Assembly: GCF_030272615.1 (NCBI RefSeq)
Contig: NC_081408.1
Location: 619,870,476 to 619,934,475, forward strand
DNA length: 64,000 bases
Direction: 5' to 3'
Source of the DNA: Cryptomeria japonica
Lineage: Eukaryota > Streptophyta > Pinopsida > Cupressales > Cupressaceae
The notes beneath the pieces are model-generated. The model was not told the origin of the DNA and ran no database searches. It worked only from the letters and a program-made list of their open reading frames with translations. Shown here piece by piece: positions 20,942 to 33,397 of the stretch (its first letter is position 1; each line of letters opens with the position of its first letter). Both the position numbers and the translations under genes were made by a program.

Positions 20942-22090
20942 TTATGAATACTAAGAGGATGGGGTGAATTAGTATACCAAAAAATACTGTACTTAAACAC
21001 TTTACTAGTCTAGCAGTGAACCGGTAAAATAGTTTAGCAAACAAACCGGTTAGCACACATGCAAACCAAATAGTAAATAATGCATTCACCCACAGAAGCA
21101 CAATCACCATAACACAAGAGATTTTTACGTGGAAACCTAAATGGGAAAAACCACGGTGAGATGAAACTCACAAGTAACTATCTGCAGAATAGGAACCAGA
21201 CCGGTTAAGGTTAGACTGGTTAAGGTCATACAATGCTCTTTACCAGAACAAATCCTGTTAGGAATCTCAATCTCTGTTAGGAGATAAGTTTGATTAAAGA
21301 CTACCTTGCTAGAGGATTTTAGATCCATAGATGTGAACCACCTTGTTAGAGGATTTACAAAAGGCTTTTTGGGCCTACCTGGTTAAGGGCTTCAGACTTG
21401 TCGAAGATGTGAGTAATCAACAAGTGAGTGATCTAGAAAATAGCACAGATTGCTTAGTTAGTTCCTTCATAGCTTGTTCCTAATGCATTCTAACATTACT
21501 TCAGTCTTCAACACATTCACACTCTACTTTCTTTGAACTTCTCTTCTATAATCACACCTACAAAAACTCATCAACCACCTTAAACCCTAGCAATAACCTA
21601 AAACCCTAGACATGATGTCCTTATAAAGGAATCTGATTTCATGTTGGTCCAATAGGATTACAATACAATTTCCTAGGTTCAATGCATCTAGACATATTTG
21701 GTAACATGACATAAAAAGCACCACCAAAGTGTCAGCACCATCAAACAATCAATGGATGGTAACTCATCACAAAGTATTACCGGTTCAAACAAAATACCAG
21801 TTTAAGAAAAATACCGGTTGTCGGTTTGACAAAGTGATGACTGGGAAATATGAGTTGTGTTGCTTCATTCCTTCGTACTACTTGAGATCCTCGAACCACT
21901 TGGGGTGTTCATATCGCTTCAGACCGGTAAACACTTTCTAGAAAACACCAATAGTCTAAAGACTATAATACATCATACCGGTTGGAACAAATACCAGTTG
22001 ATCTTTAACTAATACATACAAAAAGTGATCTCAAATAAAGTGTGTGTCCATCAATGACAATCACAACATCAATCATCAAAAATGCCAACA
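20942..22090 (-). repeat. Copia-B2 3' LTR
   Basis: 1149 bp, ending AATGCCAACA. It begins TTATGAATACTAAG where the other LTR begins TGATGAATACTAAG, so the terminal G has changed. It is collinear with 27483-28655 and with 1-273 at its end. Confidence 0.9.
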
Positions 22091-22105
22091 ATCTCCCTCT
22101 TTGGC
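22091..22105 (-). other. Polypurine tract of Copia-B2
   Basis: Minus-strand GCCAAAGAGGGAGAT directly before TGTTGGCATT of the LTR. Same form as in Copia-A2 (GCCAAAGGGGGAGAT). Confidence 0.85.
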
Positions 22106-22389
22106 ATTGATGGCAACACTTAGGAAAATTTTGACATCTAAGTTTTTTACAACAAAAATATGCCATAATCAAAATTACTCCCCCTAAGCATATACACTAT
22201 CCCTTTTGCAGAAAATACAATGTATACTACTCCTCAACAGAAATAACATGAAAGTATATATATTATGCATCAAAATTTATATACTTCTCCCCCTTTGCCA
22301 ACAATGACAAAAAATATTGGAGACTAACCCCTATTTCATTAGTATTAAAATAATAAGTGTTTATGATAGTAAAGAGTAAAACTTGTCAA

Positions 22390-25300
22390 AAACTGATTTA
22401 AAGTCGTATAAGATTTTCTTCATGGATAAGGACCATGAGTCAAGTAGGGAGGTAGCCACCTCTTTCTCTGTCTACATCTGGGAGACCTGTTCTTCCATGG
22501 TATCTATCGTGCTCATCTCTTGAGTGACCATTAGGGCATCAAGATTTAGATAGCATTTTAGGAGATTTTGCAATCTTGGTAGTAGGACCAGTTGAAGTTC
22601 TTGCAAATTTTGTGTCCAGTTGCTTATCTCTACCTCTAGTCTTGCAGACTAAAGTTGAAACTAGTGAGCAATTTGTCCATACGTGGAGAAGGAGTCATAG
22701 AGCATCTTGAAGGTGCTAATAAATGATTGCATATCAGTTTGCAGTTTATCCTTCTGAGTGAGCACATCATCATAGAATAAATGAGGTTGACAAATCTTGC
22801 TGAGTAGTATATTACCCTCATCCATTGCATCTCTAATGTCCTTCTATTCCTTCTAAAGATCAGATCGGAGCTCTATTAACTTTCTCACCAAGGCAGTGTC
22901 CAGAGCGTTTTGATGTTCCTTCTTGGCATTTGCTTCTGCAACCTCTTCCAAGCTTTGTACTTAGTCTTCTACAACTGTGCATAGGAGCTTCAATTGTGCA
23001 AGTGAGGAATCAATACTAGGAAGGTTCGTATTGGGTATCAAACCGGTAAGAGTGTCCACCATAGCTTGGATCACATCTTGCTCTTTTTTCCTCCTTATCA
23101 CTTCCAGACGTTCTTGAGCAACCTAAATTCTCTGCAGCAACTCTGATTCATTTGTGGACTGGAGGTCAATGGGACTAGTAATGTCAGCTAGTTTAGCCTG
23201 ACTACCTATTGCCATTGGGGTCTCCACCTATGTGCTCTTTCTCGCTGCTTCCTTGTCCTTGCTTTTTTCTTATCTTCTTGAGCCTTCCTCTTCTCCTCTT
23301 CTTCTTTCTTTCTTTTCTCTTCTTCTTGTCTCTTCTCTTCATCTTTTCGCTTCTTCTCTTCTTCATCCTTCTTCTTCTCCTCTTCCTTCTTCCTCTTCTC
23401 CTCTTCCTATTTCTTCTCTTCCTCTTTCCGCTTCTCCTCTTCTTTATTTTCCTCTTCCTTCTTCTTCTTCTTCTCTTCCTCTTGCTTCTTATTTTCCTCT
23501 TCTCTTCTCTTCTTCTCCTCCTCTTTTCTCTTTTCCTCTTCCTCTTTCTTCTTTTCTTCTTCTTTTCTCTTATCCTCTTCCTCTTTCCTCTTTTCCTCTT
23601 CTTTTCTCTTATCCTCTTCATCTTTCCTCTTTTCCTCCTCTTTTCTCTTATCCTCTTCCTCTTTCTTCTTTTTCTCCTCTTTTCTCTTATCTTCTTCATC
23701 TGCCTATTTCTTCTTTTCTGTTTCTTGTTGCTTCTTTTCTTCTTCTTCCTTCTTCTGTTGTCCTATTCCTTCTGATGGTCTACTCTGAGTAACATTTTCA
23801 CCATCTAAGGCATCAACATGAATGGGGTCCATTTGTTCTGTGGTCGATTCTCCTTCACTGTTATACACCTCATCTAGTTTGCCAGTTTCCGGTTCTTGCT
23901 CAGCTTTCCTATTGGCTTCAGCCACTTGATGCATCTTTAGAGCTTCTTGACCATGAGTATGTGTATCTTTTATCACTTCATGAACCTTTCCTTCCAATAA
24001 CAGGAGTCTTCTTCTTCTCATGAAGAAGAGGCCTTTGTATTTTTTCATAACTTCGAAAAGTTCTGAATTTGATACATGAGGAAAATATTGAGAAAATATG
24101 TCCTCCCTCATTTCCTATTCCTTTTCTATGGCAATGTGCCATTTGTTGTCTAAAGAATTATACAAAGAATCTGGTGTCTCAGATCTAATTTCTGAAGTCG
24201 ACCGGTCATTAACACACAAATACTTAATGATTTCCTATTCAACTTCTTCTTTTTCATCATCATTGAAGTCATCAAAACAATCAATTAAATCATTCAGCAA
24301 TTTTCTCCTAATATTCTTTATAGTTCTTTGACAATGTGTCAAAGGTTTTTAAGAAGAAATATCAATATTTACTAGTGTAGATGATGTCGGTTCATTCTTT
24401 GTCTTTTTCTTCATTTGCCTAGTCTTCTTAAGCGGTTCTTCTAACACAGTTTCTTCTGAGTCTGATGTATTTCTTTTTGTCTTTCGCTTCCGGTTTCTTC
24501 TTAGCTGGTGACCGCTTGGTCACTTTGGGACTAGTTGCAGTAACTGGTGCCAATGCTGAAGGCACTACCTTTCCTTTCTTTATAGAGGGTTCCGCAACCA
24601 GTGTAACCCTTTCCAAATAGGTGTCGGTTCTCTTTGCCTTAGGATCAAGGGGTGAGGCAATTAGGGTAGAAGCATACCCATCCAGCATATCATACATTAC
24701 CTCATAGCCCATAGGCTCCACTTCTTCGTATCTGGGCTCAACGGCCTCCATTATGAATTCATCCACTTTGATGGTGAAGCAGATGTCTTCCTCATACTTT
24801 TTGACTATATCACCAGATATTATTATCCTTTGGCTCATCTTGTATTTGAACTCATCAAAGTATTTGTTCAGTGCTTCCGGATAGCCAGTTTCAACCACTT
24901 GTATACTTTCCTTGATTTGCTTTGTCATCGGTTGGTCAGCTGACCACTGAATGTCACCTACTCCTGGAAAGTAGCCTTGGAAGTAAAAGAACAACCCAAC
25001 CAGTAGTTGTCCGAACTTAAATCTCAATGCATTGTCTTGTTTGATCGAATTATGATTCAACAGAAGTTGTCTTTGCATACAAGTGCATAGATCAAATGAT
25101 GCATCTTCCTTTATCATCCTATAAGCGTCATTTACCACTGCAATAGAGACAGAATTAATTCAGCTAACAGAGAATGTCCGGTAACCTATCACCATGCAGG
25201 CATACTTGACGAGATCGTCCTTGATTGAGTTGACGATCATTCCATGTGAGTCGCTCATTGAACCGATGAGCTTGGACATTACAATCTTGTTGACCTTCCT

Positions 25301-25714
25301 TAGGGCTGGCACTTCCCCTGTGTTATAGAAACCAGTGATGGCATGAATAGCTTCCAGTGTGATATCATGTGTCCATTCCAAGTACATCTTATCACCATGT
25401 ACCCTGCTTAGAATAATGCAAATGTGATCATACGAAAATTCTTCAAGAAAATAAACTGCATTGTGAAGTTTCTTCTTTTCCAGAATGCTGAATTCCGGTT
25501 TAATCTTCTTATCCTTTTCATAGAACAAGCTCAACTAGGAATGGATCACAAGAGACCTTAGGTCTTCAATTTTGCAGTCTATGTAATTGGAAATGCCTTC
25601 TTCTAATATAACACTAGCAGGTACTTGAGATAGGGCATTGTATTTTGGCTTGCATTGAATGAAGTCCATTGACTCAATGGGTGCACTAAAGCTATCATGT
25701 GATGCGGAAGCCAT
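22390..25714 (-). pseudogene. Copia-B2 second protein: globular N-terminus, charged single helix, coiled coil
   Basis: ATG at 25712-25714 (MASASHDSFSAPIESMDF). About 1,050 codons, broken by in-frame stops (for example after VIHS near 25535, after FSVS near 25158 and after EKKK at 23704) and a frameshift near 24490. The N-terminal 400 residues look globular (FGQLLVGLFFYFQGYFPGVG, MEAVEPRYEEVEPMGYEV). An acidic/lysine linker follows, then a region of about 150 residues made almost only of Glu, Lys and Arg (EEDKRKEEEKRKDEEDKRK pattern), typical of a stable single alpha-helix. The C-terminus is heptad-like coiled coil (about 22640-23180). I do not recognise the family. It occupies the position where pol would be. 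A structural or particle-associated role is inference only. Confidence 0.65.
23255..23775. repeat. Extended polypyrimidine/polypurine tract
   Basis: The plus strand is almost pure C+T for about 500 bp in CTCTTCCTC-type arrays. It encodes the Glu/Lys/Arg helix on the minus strand. The long open frames in the other registers (Leu/Phe/Ser-rich on plus, Arg/Lys-rich on minus) are by-products of this composition. Confidence 0.9.
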
Positions 25715-26150
25715 GATAAATAGAGAATTATGAAAAATACCTTCATAGATAAAAATTTAAGGCTTCATAGTTTGAACCTTGCCACACACTCCTTCGGTTT
25801 TAGAGATACCACTTTGCGTTCTACACTCCTCCAACAGATGTTTTCTTTAGATTCTTCTTCAGGATTTTGATAAATTCTTTGAATCGAAGTGTAAATCGCT
25901 TTTCTTCGCTCTGCACTTGAAAAACTTCTTCGCTCAAAAAATGATAAGTGAGAAATGATTTGATAATTCCTTTTAAACAGGTTCTCCACCTGCCATAATA
26001 AATGCTCCACTATTAGGGTGTAAACCCTAATTTTCCTTTTACCATTTTTGGTCTTCTACTGACTGACAGGTATCTCATACTAGTTAAGATCTTTTACTGG
26101 TGTCAACGAAGGGTTTGAGATATTTGACCATTTGCTCCCCCTAAGCTTTT
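25715..26150 (-). other. Spacer between the two Copia-B2 genes
   Basis: Frames here are short and carry frequent stops. I see no protease or other pol domain, and nothing else recognisable. Confidence 0.5.
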
Positions 26151-27434
26151 TGTAGCTTAGTTTGTCGGTTCTGAAATTTCCACACTAGGTGCAGAAACCG
26201 ATTCTTCTTGCAACACTCTTGGTTTCTTTTTCTAGCTTTTGTTCATATCCGCTTGAATAGTTTCAATATCAATCTTTCCTTCTGGACTGACCGGTATGTC
26301 ATCCAATATGTTCTTTCTTGTTCTGCAGAATCAAGCAATGTGACCCAGTTTGTTGTAATGATAGGAGACCATTCTAGGTGCTCTCCATGGTCCATTATTC
26401 ATGTTATTGTTCTTCCTCCTGCATGTTGTAGTAGTGTGACCATGACAATGACAAATCAAACAGTTTTCTCTCCATCCGGTTGCCGCTTGATAGTCACCGC
26501 TACCTGACTAATGATTAAAGGTATTAAACCGGTTGGGATTCTGGTTCACAAAAGGTTCCGGACCAACTCCTTGAGTCCTCTGAGGATATCTTCTAGTGTT
26601 GTTCATAATAGACCTGCATTTAGATGCTTTATGCCCAAACTTGTTGTATGCATAACAATTACCATTGAACTTATTGGATCTAGATACATTGTTTATAAAG
26701 TAAGGAAAATTATTGTAGGCTTTGCTCCTACACACATTAGTAATATGTCCTTCTTTAAGACACTTAAAGCAAACAGGTTTGAACTTTTGCTTACCTTTAC
26801 CTTTGAATGTCGGTTGCTTCTTCAATACTTTAGCATTTGCACCAGAGGTCTCACCTTCCTCATGACCAGAGTAACCAAGTCCATCAGTATTCTTGACAGA
26901 TTTGGCCAATTTAAGCTTTTGCTCTAGCTTAACAGTACTCTTGTTGAACTTAGCAAGTATTTCCTTTGACTCAGAGAGTTCTTCGGAAATACCAGCATTT
27001 GTTTCCATCAAGTTTGCATTCTCAGAGATGGCTATGTTCAGTTCTCCTTACATGTCTTCCTTTTCCATTTTGCTTTCATGGAGGTGAGTGGTAAGTGCAT
27101 TGATCTCTTGCTTCAGTTTGGAGATTTTATGATCTTTGTCTTTTACCAGATCTTCAGCTTTCCTCTAGTTCTCAAGCTCTTGGCACATTCGAATAGTCAG
27201 TCCTTCCAACTCTTTTCTCAGGTTGGAATTGGATTCATTCAGCTTTTCTACTTCTTGAATTAGGGCTTCCATGTCCACTTCATAAGAAGAACTATTTTCA
27301 GATAGCTCCATCAGTTTTTCAGCATGCTCTCTCTTTTTTGCCTGAGAGGCCTTATATTTGACCATAAGTTCATCATAGGCTTGCTTAGACTGAGTGAGTC
27401 GATGAGTAAGTTCCCTCATAGTGTATTCCCTCAT
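26151..27434 (-). pseudogene. Copia-B2 Gag-like protein with four CCHC-type knuckles
   Basis: The ATG at 27432-27434 lies 34 bp downstream of the primer site. The N-terminal part is coiled coil (ELTHRLTQSKQAYDELMVKY; EALIQEVEKLNESNSNLRKE). After a stop near 27164 the frame continues with more coiled coil, a basic stretch (FKGKGKQKFK) and zinc knuckles CFKCLKEGHITNVC, CYAYNKFGHKASKC (second Cys replaced by Tyr) and, past a stop at about 26508, CLICHCHGHTTTTC. A fourth decayed one is SYHYNKLGHIA followed by a stop. No copia capsid start motif (LDGTNYGIW type) is seen. RNA binding is likely for the ancestral protein; this copy is broken. Confidence 0.75.
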
Positions 27435-27467
27435 CTCTTTCCAAGTGGTTAAACTTATAGAAAGGCT

Positions 27468-27482
27468 GGCTCTTATACCAAT
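27468..27482 (-). other. Primer-binding site of Copia-B2
   Basis: Minus strand ATTGGTATAAGAGCC, one base off the initiator-tRNA complement TGGTATCAGAGC, next to the LTR end. Confidence 0.85.
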
Positions 27483-28655
27483 TGATGAATACTAAGAGGG
27501 GGGGATGAATTAGTATACCAAAAAATATTGTACTTAAACACTTTACTAGTCTAGCAGTGAACCAGTAAAATAGTTTAGCAAACAAACCGGTTAGCACACA
27601 TGCAAACCAAATAGAAAATAATGCATTCACCCATAGAAGCACAATCACCATAACACAAGAGATTTTGATGTGGAAACCCAAATGGGAAAAACCATGGTGA
27701 GATGAAACTCACAAGTAACTATCTGCAGAATAGGAACCAGACCGGTTAAGGTAAGACCGGTTAAGGTCATACAATGTTCTTTACCAGAACAGATCCTGTT
27801 AGGAATCTCAATCTCTGTTAGGAGATAAGTCCGATTAAAGACTACCTTGCTAGAGGATTTTAGATCCACAGATGTGAATCACCTTGTTAGAGGATTTACA
27901 AAAGGCTTTTTGGGCCTACCTGGTTAAGGGCTTCAAACTTGTCGAAGATGTGAGTAATCAACAAGTGAGTGATCTAGCAAATAGCATAGATTGCTTGGTT
28001 AGATCCTTGGTAGCTCATTCCTAATGCATTCCAACATTACTTCAGTCTTCAACACATTCGCACTCTGCTTTCTCTGAACTTCTCTTCTATAATCACACTT
28101 ACAAAAACTCATCAACTAACTTAAACCCTAGAAACAACCTAAAACCCTAGACATGATGTCCTTATAAAGGAATTTGATTTCATGTCGGTCTAATAGGATT
28201 ACAATACAATTTCCTAGGTTCAATGCATCTAGACATATTTGGTAACACGACACAAAAAGCACCGCCAAAGTGTCGGCAGCATCAAACAATCAGTGGATGG
28301 TAACTCATCACAAAATGTGGGTTGGTAACTCATCACAGATTATTACCAGTTCAAACAAAATACCAGTTTACGAAAAATACCGGTTGCCGGTTTGACAAAA
28401 TGAAGACTGGGAAATATGAGTTGTGCCGCTTTGTTCCTTCGTACCACTTGAGATCCTCGAACCGCTTGGGGTCTTCATACCGCTTCAGACCGGTAAACAC
28501 TTTATGCAAAACACCAATACTCTAAAGACTATAATACATCATACTAGTTGGAACAAATACCGGTTGAGCTTTAACTCATACATACAAAAAGTGATCTCAA
28601 ATCAAGTGTGTGTCCATCAATGACAATCATAGCATCAATCATCAAAAATGCCAAC
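27483..28655 (-). repeat. Copia-B2 5' LTR
   Basis: 1173 bp, from TGATGAATAC to AATGCCAACA on the plus strand, followed by the target duplication TGAAC. It contains the GTGGAAACC...GGGAAAAACCA module also seen in the Copia-A and Copia-E LTRs. Confidence 0.92.
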
Positions 28656-28660
28656 ATGAA

Positions 28661-31266
28661 CTAGTTTTAACCTGTGTATAAATTCCTCTTAGGATGATTG
28701 ATCCTAGATGTAGAGACACCCTAAAAAGTGATTTGTTTGTTTGATTTAAGAAATATTTAAAAGAACTTAGTACAAGACCTCTTTGTGTTTTGAAAGTTGA
28801 ATGGTTTTGCAATGTATGAAGGTGAAAGTGGATAGAATATGTAAAAACTTTCTGTTACAAAGGGGGTTTCTACTTCTTCCTCTCTCTCAAGGGTCGGTGG
28901 TTCCCCTCAAGCTTCATTGTATGTGATACAGATTTTTGGAAAAAAAAGGCAAGATTGATCTTGCCCCCTTTGTTTTTGTGATAACAAAAATCTCTATACT
29001 GAATAAAATCTCTATTTCTCAAAGGCTCTTTGTCAAATTCGTTGGATTTTCCTTGAAGATACAACTGCATATGAGTAAGAATACCCTATGTGAGAGAAAT
29101 AGTACTCTAATGATATAGAAAAACTTCCTTCTTTTGATAAGAGCTTTTGAACCAAGTTGTCTCTTTTTCAATGTGGTCCTTTGATGAAGATTTCATTTTC
29201 TCAAGATATGAGTGATGGTCATACAAACTGATACTTTGTTTCACTTGTTGATGTTATTTTGTTTATCAATGTTTGATGTAAATTTATTATATGAATACTT
29301 GGTTTAAAATTGTTTTGAATTTCTTTGACAAGAAAACACAACAAGCACACAAGCACGATAACCTTGCCCCTTTTCAAAAAAAGACAAAAATGGGTGTGGG
29401 TCTAAATCAACTCAATCATGAACTTTTTGACCCTTTTTACAAAATGTATTTTATGTTTCCCAAAGCTTGAAGTCAACCCAAATTGTTACTGGTCTAAAAC
29501 AAGATGAAGACAACTCAAACATACTTTATCCCTAAGGTCATGGCCAGTTGTGATATTTTCAGCCCACATCTTGATATTTCTTCGACTTTGGTACTGCATA
29601 TCTTATGAATCCTGATGTGGCAGGTAAGGATGTGATATACTAAGTCTTGCATGAGCATAATAGATAGATGATCCCTATGATGGGGGAGTCACCACTTTCA
29701 TCAAGTTACAAGTATCCTTTCAAAAAGTCATGTTTCTACTCAAGGAAATATGTATGGTGAGTATCTTGGGAGCAAAACGATCTATACTCTTGCACTGAAC
29801 TTTTCATAAATATCCTCAATCAATAGAGTGGGTGGGATTCTACCATAAAAGGTGTCTAGTAATATTCAATGTTTTTGGACGTACGTTCATTTTGTAGTGA
29901 CTCACTTAAGATCCTTGTAACTTGTGGTGGGGCCCATATGCCCTTTCGGCAATTTACACTATAGGAACAACTACACCCAAGGCTACAACTTTTGTTCTCA
30001 CCTAATTTCTATAGTGGCTCGAAGGATTTACTGCACAAGGTCATTCCCAAGAGTGATGTGTCTCTTGGCAGGCCTCTTTTAAAAATAGAAAATTTAGAGC
30101 ATTAATAACAGTTTTCTCTTGCACCTAGGACCATGAGAGCCAAGGGAGATGATAGTGTGTGTTAGAGATGAGACCACTTTACAGATTTTGCACAAGCGTG
30201 ACAAACACAGAAAACACTTGTTCTTTTTTACTATTTTATCGCAATATGATCTATATGCTATTTGGAGATATTGCTCCAACAACCATTGTGTTCTTTTTAA
30301 TCCCACAAAGCAATTTGTTTTCTAACTAGGAAAGTGAAAATCCTGGTCAACAAAAATTGAAAGCACGTTTGCTCAAAGTAAAAGTGATTTGTAAACATAA
30401 ATGGACAAGTTGTTTGTTCTTTTTAACTTGCAAATAGAAAGGTTGATTGTGAATTTTATCCTTGCAAGAAATGAAAGTAGTTGGTTTTTTTTAAGCCCAA
30501 ATTGAAAATTTTGTCCCTAACTTGCAAAAAAAGCAAAGTTTGTTTGTTTGATTTGTGGTTCTTTTTAGTTTGCCAATGAAATTTTTTTTAAGCCCAAATT
30601 GAAGATTTTGTTGATTTTAGTCCAAAATGAAAAGATAAAGTTCATTTTAAACCAAAGGAAAGTGAATTCTTTTTAATCTAACTTTTAAACAAAAGTTGGA
30701 AAGAAAAGAAATAAAATTCCTCCTTTCTAGCTCCTCGAATCCTGCAAACTAAAACATTAGCAACTTGCATAGAAAAAAGAAAAAAAGTTAGTGAAATGAA
30801 GATTTTTGGTGGGCTTCTACAAGCCTAAATTTTTAATTTTTTTTTTATTACAATTTTTTTTTCAACTCTCTGTTACAAAAGCGCTACTTTGTGTAAACAC
30901 AGAAGTGCTATTTTAGACAAAAGAATTGAAATACTAGCAAAAGCGCTAAATGACTACCAACAACACTAAAACATGGACAAACGCGTTAATTTAAACTGCT
31001 CGACAAAATGAAAATATTGTCAGATAGAGAGCGCAAAGATGCTAAAAGATTACAATAGTGCTTTTTAACAAACAATAGTGCTATAACTACAACAACCACA
31101 CTTACTCTACAACAAAAGCGTCATAACTCGGACAAAGGTGCTAAATCTTCTATTGTCAATGATGCTAAAACATGTGTCAATAGCGCTAAAGCGCAACCTG
31201 TGTGTGGAAATTTATGGGAAATTTAAAAAAGTTAGTTTAAACATAATTAGAAGGTTGCATGTTTGA
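28661..31266 (-). other. Tat2 leader, outer part (about 2.6 kb, noncoding)
   Basis: Between the Copia-B2 insertion and the Tat2 primer site. No coding frame is supported on either strand. AT-rich, with homopolymer runs, and a cluster of short GCGCTA-type motifs near its outer end. A long untranslated leader is common in large Tat elements. Confidence 0.6.
30868..31195. repeat. Interspersed AGCGCTA-type short motif cluster
   Basis: At least a dozen loosely spaced copies of a short motif: AAAGCGCTA, GAAGTGCTA, ATAGTGCTA, AAGGTGCTAAA, GATGCTAAA, ATAGCGCTAAA. Many contain the palindrome AGCGCT or a one-base variant, separated by AC/AT-rich spacers of about 10-30 bp. Confidence 0.65.
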
Positions 31267-31286
31267 TTCATGTCGGGTTCACCAAA
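31267..31286 (-). other. Primer-binding site of Tat2
   Basis: Minus strand TGGTGAACCCGACATGAA following the LTR end GTGCATCA with a TTT spacer. It differs from the Tat1 site by one base. Confidence 0.8.
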
Positions 31287-32124
31287 TGATGCACACTAAA
31301 AAGGACACAAGAAACATAAGACACAGTCATTAGTGTTGTTAGTGGCCATAAAAAATGAAACACAAATGAGACTAATGCATACCAAGAGAGATATAAAATA
31401 GATTATGAAAAGCATACAAAACTGAAGGAAAGAAACAAAACCCTCCCAAATGCCCTCCAACATGCTCATAGGTGCTCCTCCGTTGTTCCTCTCCTCTCTA
31501 AGTTCCACATGAGTGTATCCCTCAACTTTTTGCACTATAATGGATGTCCTATGGAGATTAAAGATTATGAAAATGACTAATTATGCAAATGTTAATAAGC
31601 TATTATGAGAAAAACCCTAACTATCCTATGTTAATTTTATCCAAAATAACAAAGAAAAATGCTTTTAAATGCTCTCTCAAATTTACTATAAGTTTGATGC
31701 ATACAAGATTTCTAGATCCTTTTGAAAAAGGAATGGGCTCTGTTTATAGGAAAAATGGAGAAATGGATGGTTGAGATTGAGTAATTTCAAAAAGGGTTAG
31801 GATTGATGGGTATGTGATCCATGTGAGGTCTTTCAACCCAATCCCAAGATGACAAATGTCAACATGAGATGGCTTGAGAGGAGAGGGAAGAAGCATTAAA
31901 TGCTTGAAATGACTTGAAGGTTACCTTGGGAGGTAAGGTTAGGTTTGAGTTGAATGACTAAAGCTTTTATCCAATGAATAATGCCTTTATCCAATGGACA
32001 AACTCTTGTGCAAGAATTAGTGGGGATAACCATGGTCAAAGCAATAAATGCTTGAAGAGACCCATGAGTCAAATGAGGGTTGAGTTAGAGGGAAAGTCTC
32101 TAACCATGTGGGTGAGTTGATTTT
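31287..32124 (-). repeat. Tat2 5' LTR, inner part
   Basis: Starts TGATGCACAC next to the primer site. Noncoding. Interrupted at 32124 by Copia-A2 and resumes at 37603. The second LTR of Tat2 is not in the window, so its full length cannot be confirmed. Confidence 0.7.
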
Positions 32125-33397
32125 TGTTAGGATAACCAGTGAATAACTAAGAGGGGGGGTTGAATCAGTTGTTAACAATTATAACATTTAATCCACAATA
32201 CAACCTTAAACCGGAGCACATAAACATTCAAATATCGGTAAAACAGAAATAGATGTCAGTAGACATAGATACCGGTAAACAATGTAACTCAATAATTAAA
32301 TAGATAATCAATGTAAAGAAACCATACCACATAACACCATGATTTGTACGTGGAAAACCTGGAAAGGGAAAAACCATAGTGGGAAGCCTACCCATAATCA
32401 AATGATACTTCTACGGAAAGTATGTGATATAATGACGGGATTGCACATGTAGAAAGGCACACTACCTAGAGCGTATTGTTCATTACAAAAGAGTATGACT
32501 GACTACAGAGGTTGAAACCACCTCAAGATAAATGGACAACAATAAAATAAAGTGAATTGCTAGAGATAGCATCTGCCATGCCTGATTACAGTCTCGGTTA
32601 AGCTCAATACCAGAGGCCTTTGACCTCTTCCTTAATCCTAATTCGATCACCTATGATCAAACAAATCTGCTCCACATATGATATGGCATTCCAAGACCAT
32701 GATACATAATCCCCAAGATCTACAATGAGATCTTACATCATTTTATACAAACCCTAAGGGCTAAACCAATTAGGTAAGCCACCTAAGAGATATTACAATA
32801 ATATCATTACATAATTCCATATTACAATGATATGCCATGTCGTCTTAAGACCAATACAACAATAACAAATCCATAAATCTTCTTGTAACATCCCGGTAAT
32901 GTGTAGAGTACATGTTAGCATGATACTGGTCCATAACCTAAATAGGAACTAGACCTATTCTGGGTCCACCATGGCAAAGCAATGTCTTCAAGTAGTTGAA
33001 GAATGATCAAAGAACATATTCAACATCCTAAAATCCATCTAGAAGTTGCACAAACACCACTTATGCATCCTGTCACGATTCCTCAGTGAAAGCTTTGTCA
33101 GTAAAGCCTTAAACCAATGTCGGTAAGGGTTTACAAGAGTGTATGATAGTATCCAATACCAAGCCAATACCAACTGACCAAAACATGCTCATGGAGCATA
33201 TAACACATGAAATCAAGCATACTTCACTAATCCAAACATGTTGGAAGTGTCCAATAGGTAGTCTCTTCTACTGGTAACACTAGATCTTCTACCAGTAACC
33301 AAAACCTATCTGCTGGTAACCAATCATAATAGATAGTGTTGACACCAATGAAAAAAAATCAATGCAACACATAATCAATTCATCCATAATGCCAACA
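32125..33397 (-). repeat. Copia-A2 3' LTR
   Basis: 1273 bp from TGTTAGGATAACCAG to CATAATGCCAACA. Contains the GATTTGTACGTGGAAAA module and long collinearity with 36352-37602. Confidence 0.92.

Larger units (their letters stand above)
20942..28655 (-). mobile_element. Copia-B2: LTR retrotransposon without pol
   Basis: A 7.7-kb element with two LTRs, primer site, polypurine tract and a perfect 5-bp target duplication TGAAC (20937-20941 and 28656-28660). The internal region (22091-27482) encodes a Gag-like protein with several zinc knuckles and a very long coiled-coil/charged-helix protein. No protease, integrase, RT or RNase H motif is visible on either strand. It is therefore non-autonomous and must have been mobilised by another copia element. 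The primer site and PPT resemble those of Copia-A elements. The element is inserted into the Tat2 leader. Confidence 0.88.

Noticed and set aside
23202-23792. Long Leu/Phe/Ser-rich plus-strand frames and an Arg/Lys-rich minus-strand frame
   Set aside because: They are other registers of a polypyrimidine tract. Only the Glu/Lys/Arg register joins protein sequence on both sides.
25765-26010. 81-codon minus-strand frame in Copia-B2 as a third gene
   Set aside because: No domain; surrounded by stops; no sign that it continues either neighbouring gene.
30868-31195. CRISPR-like array
   Set aside because: Motifs are only 8-10 bp with irregular spacers, in a plant retrotransposon leader; there are no true repeats or spacers of constant length.
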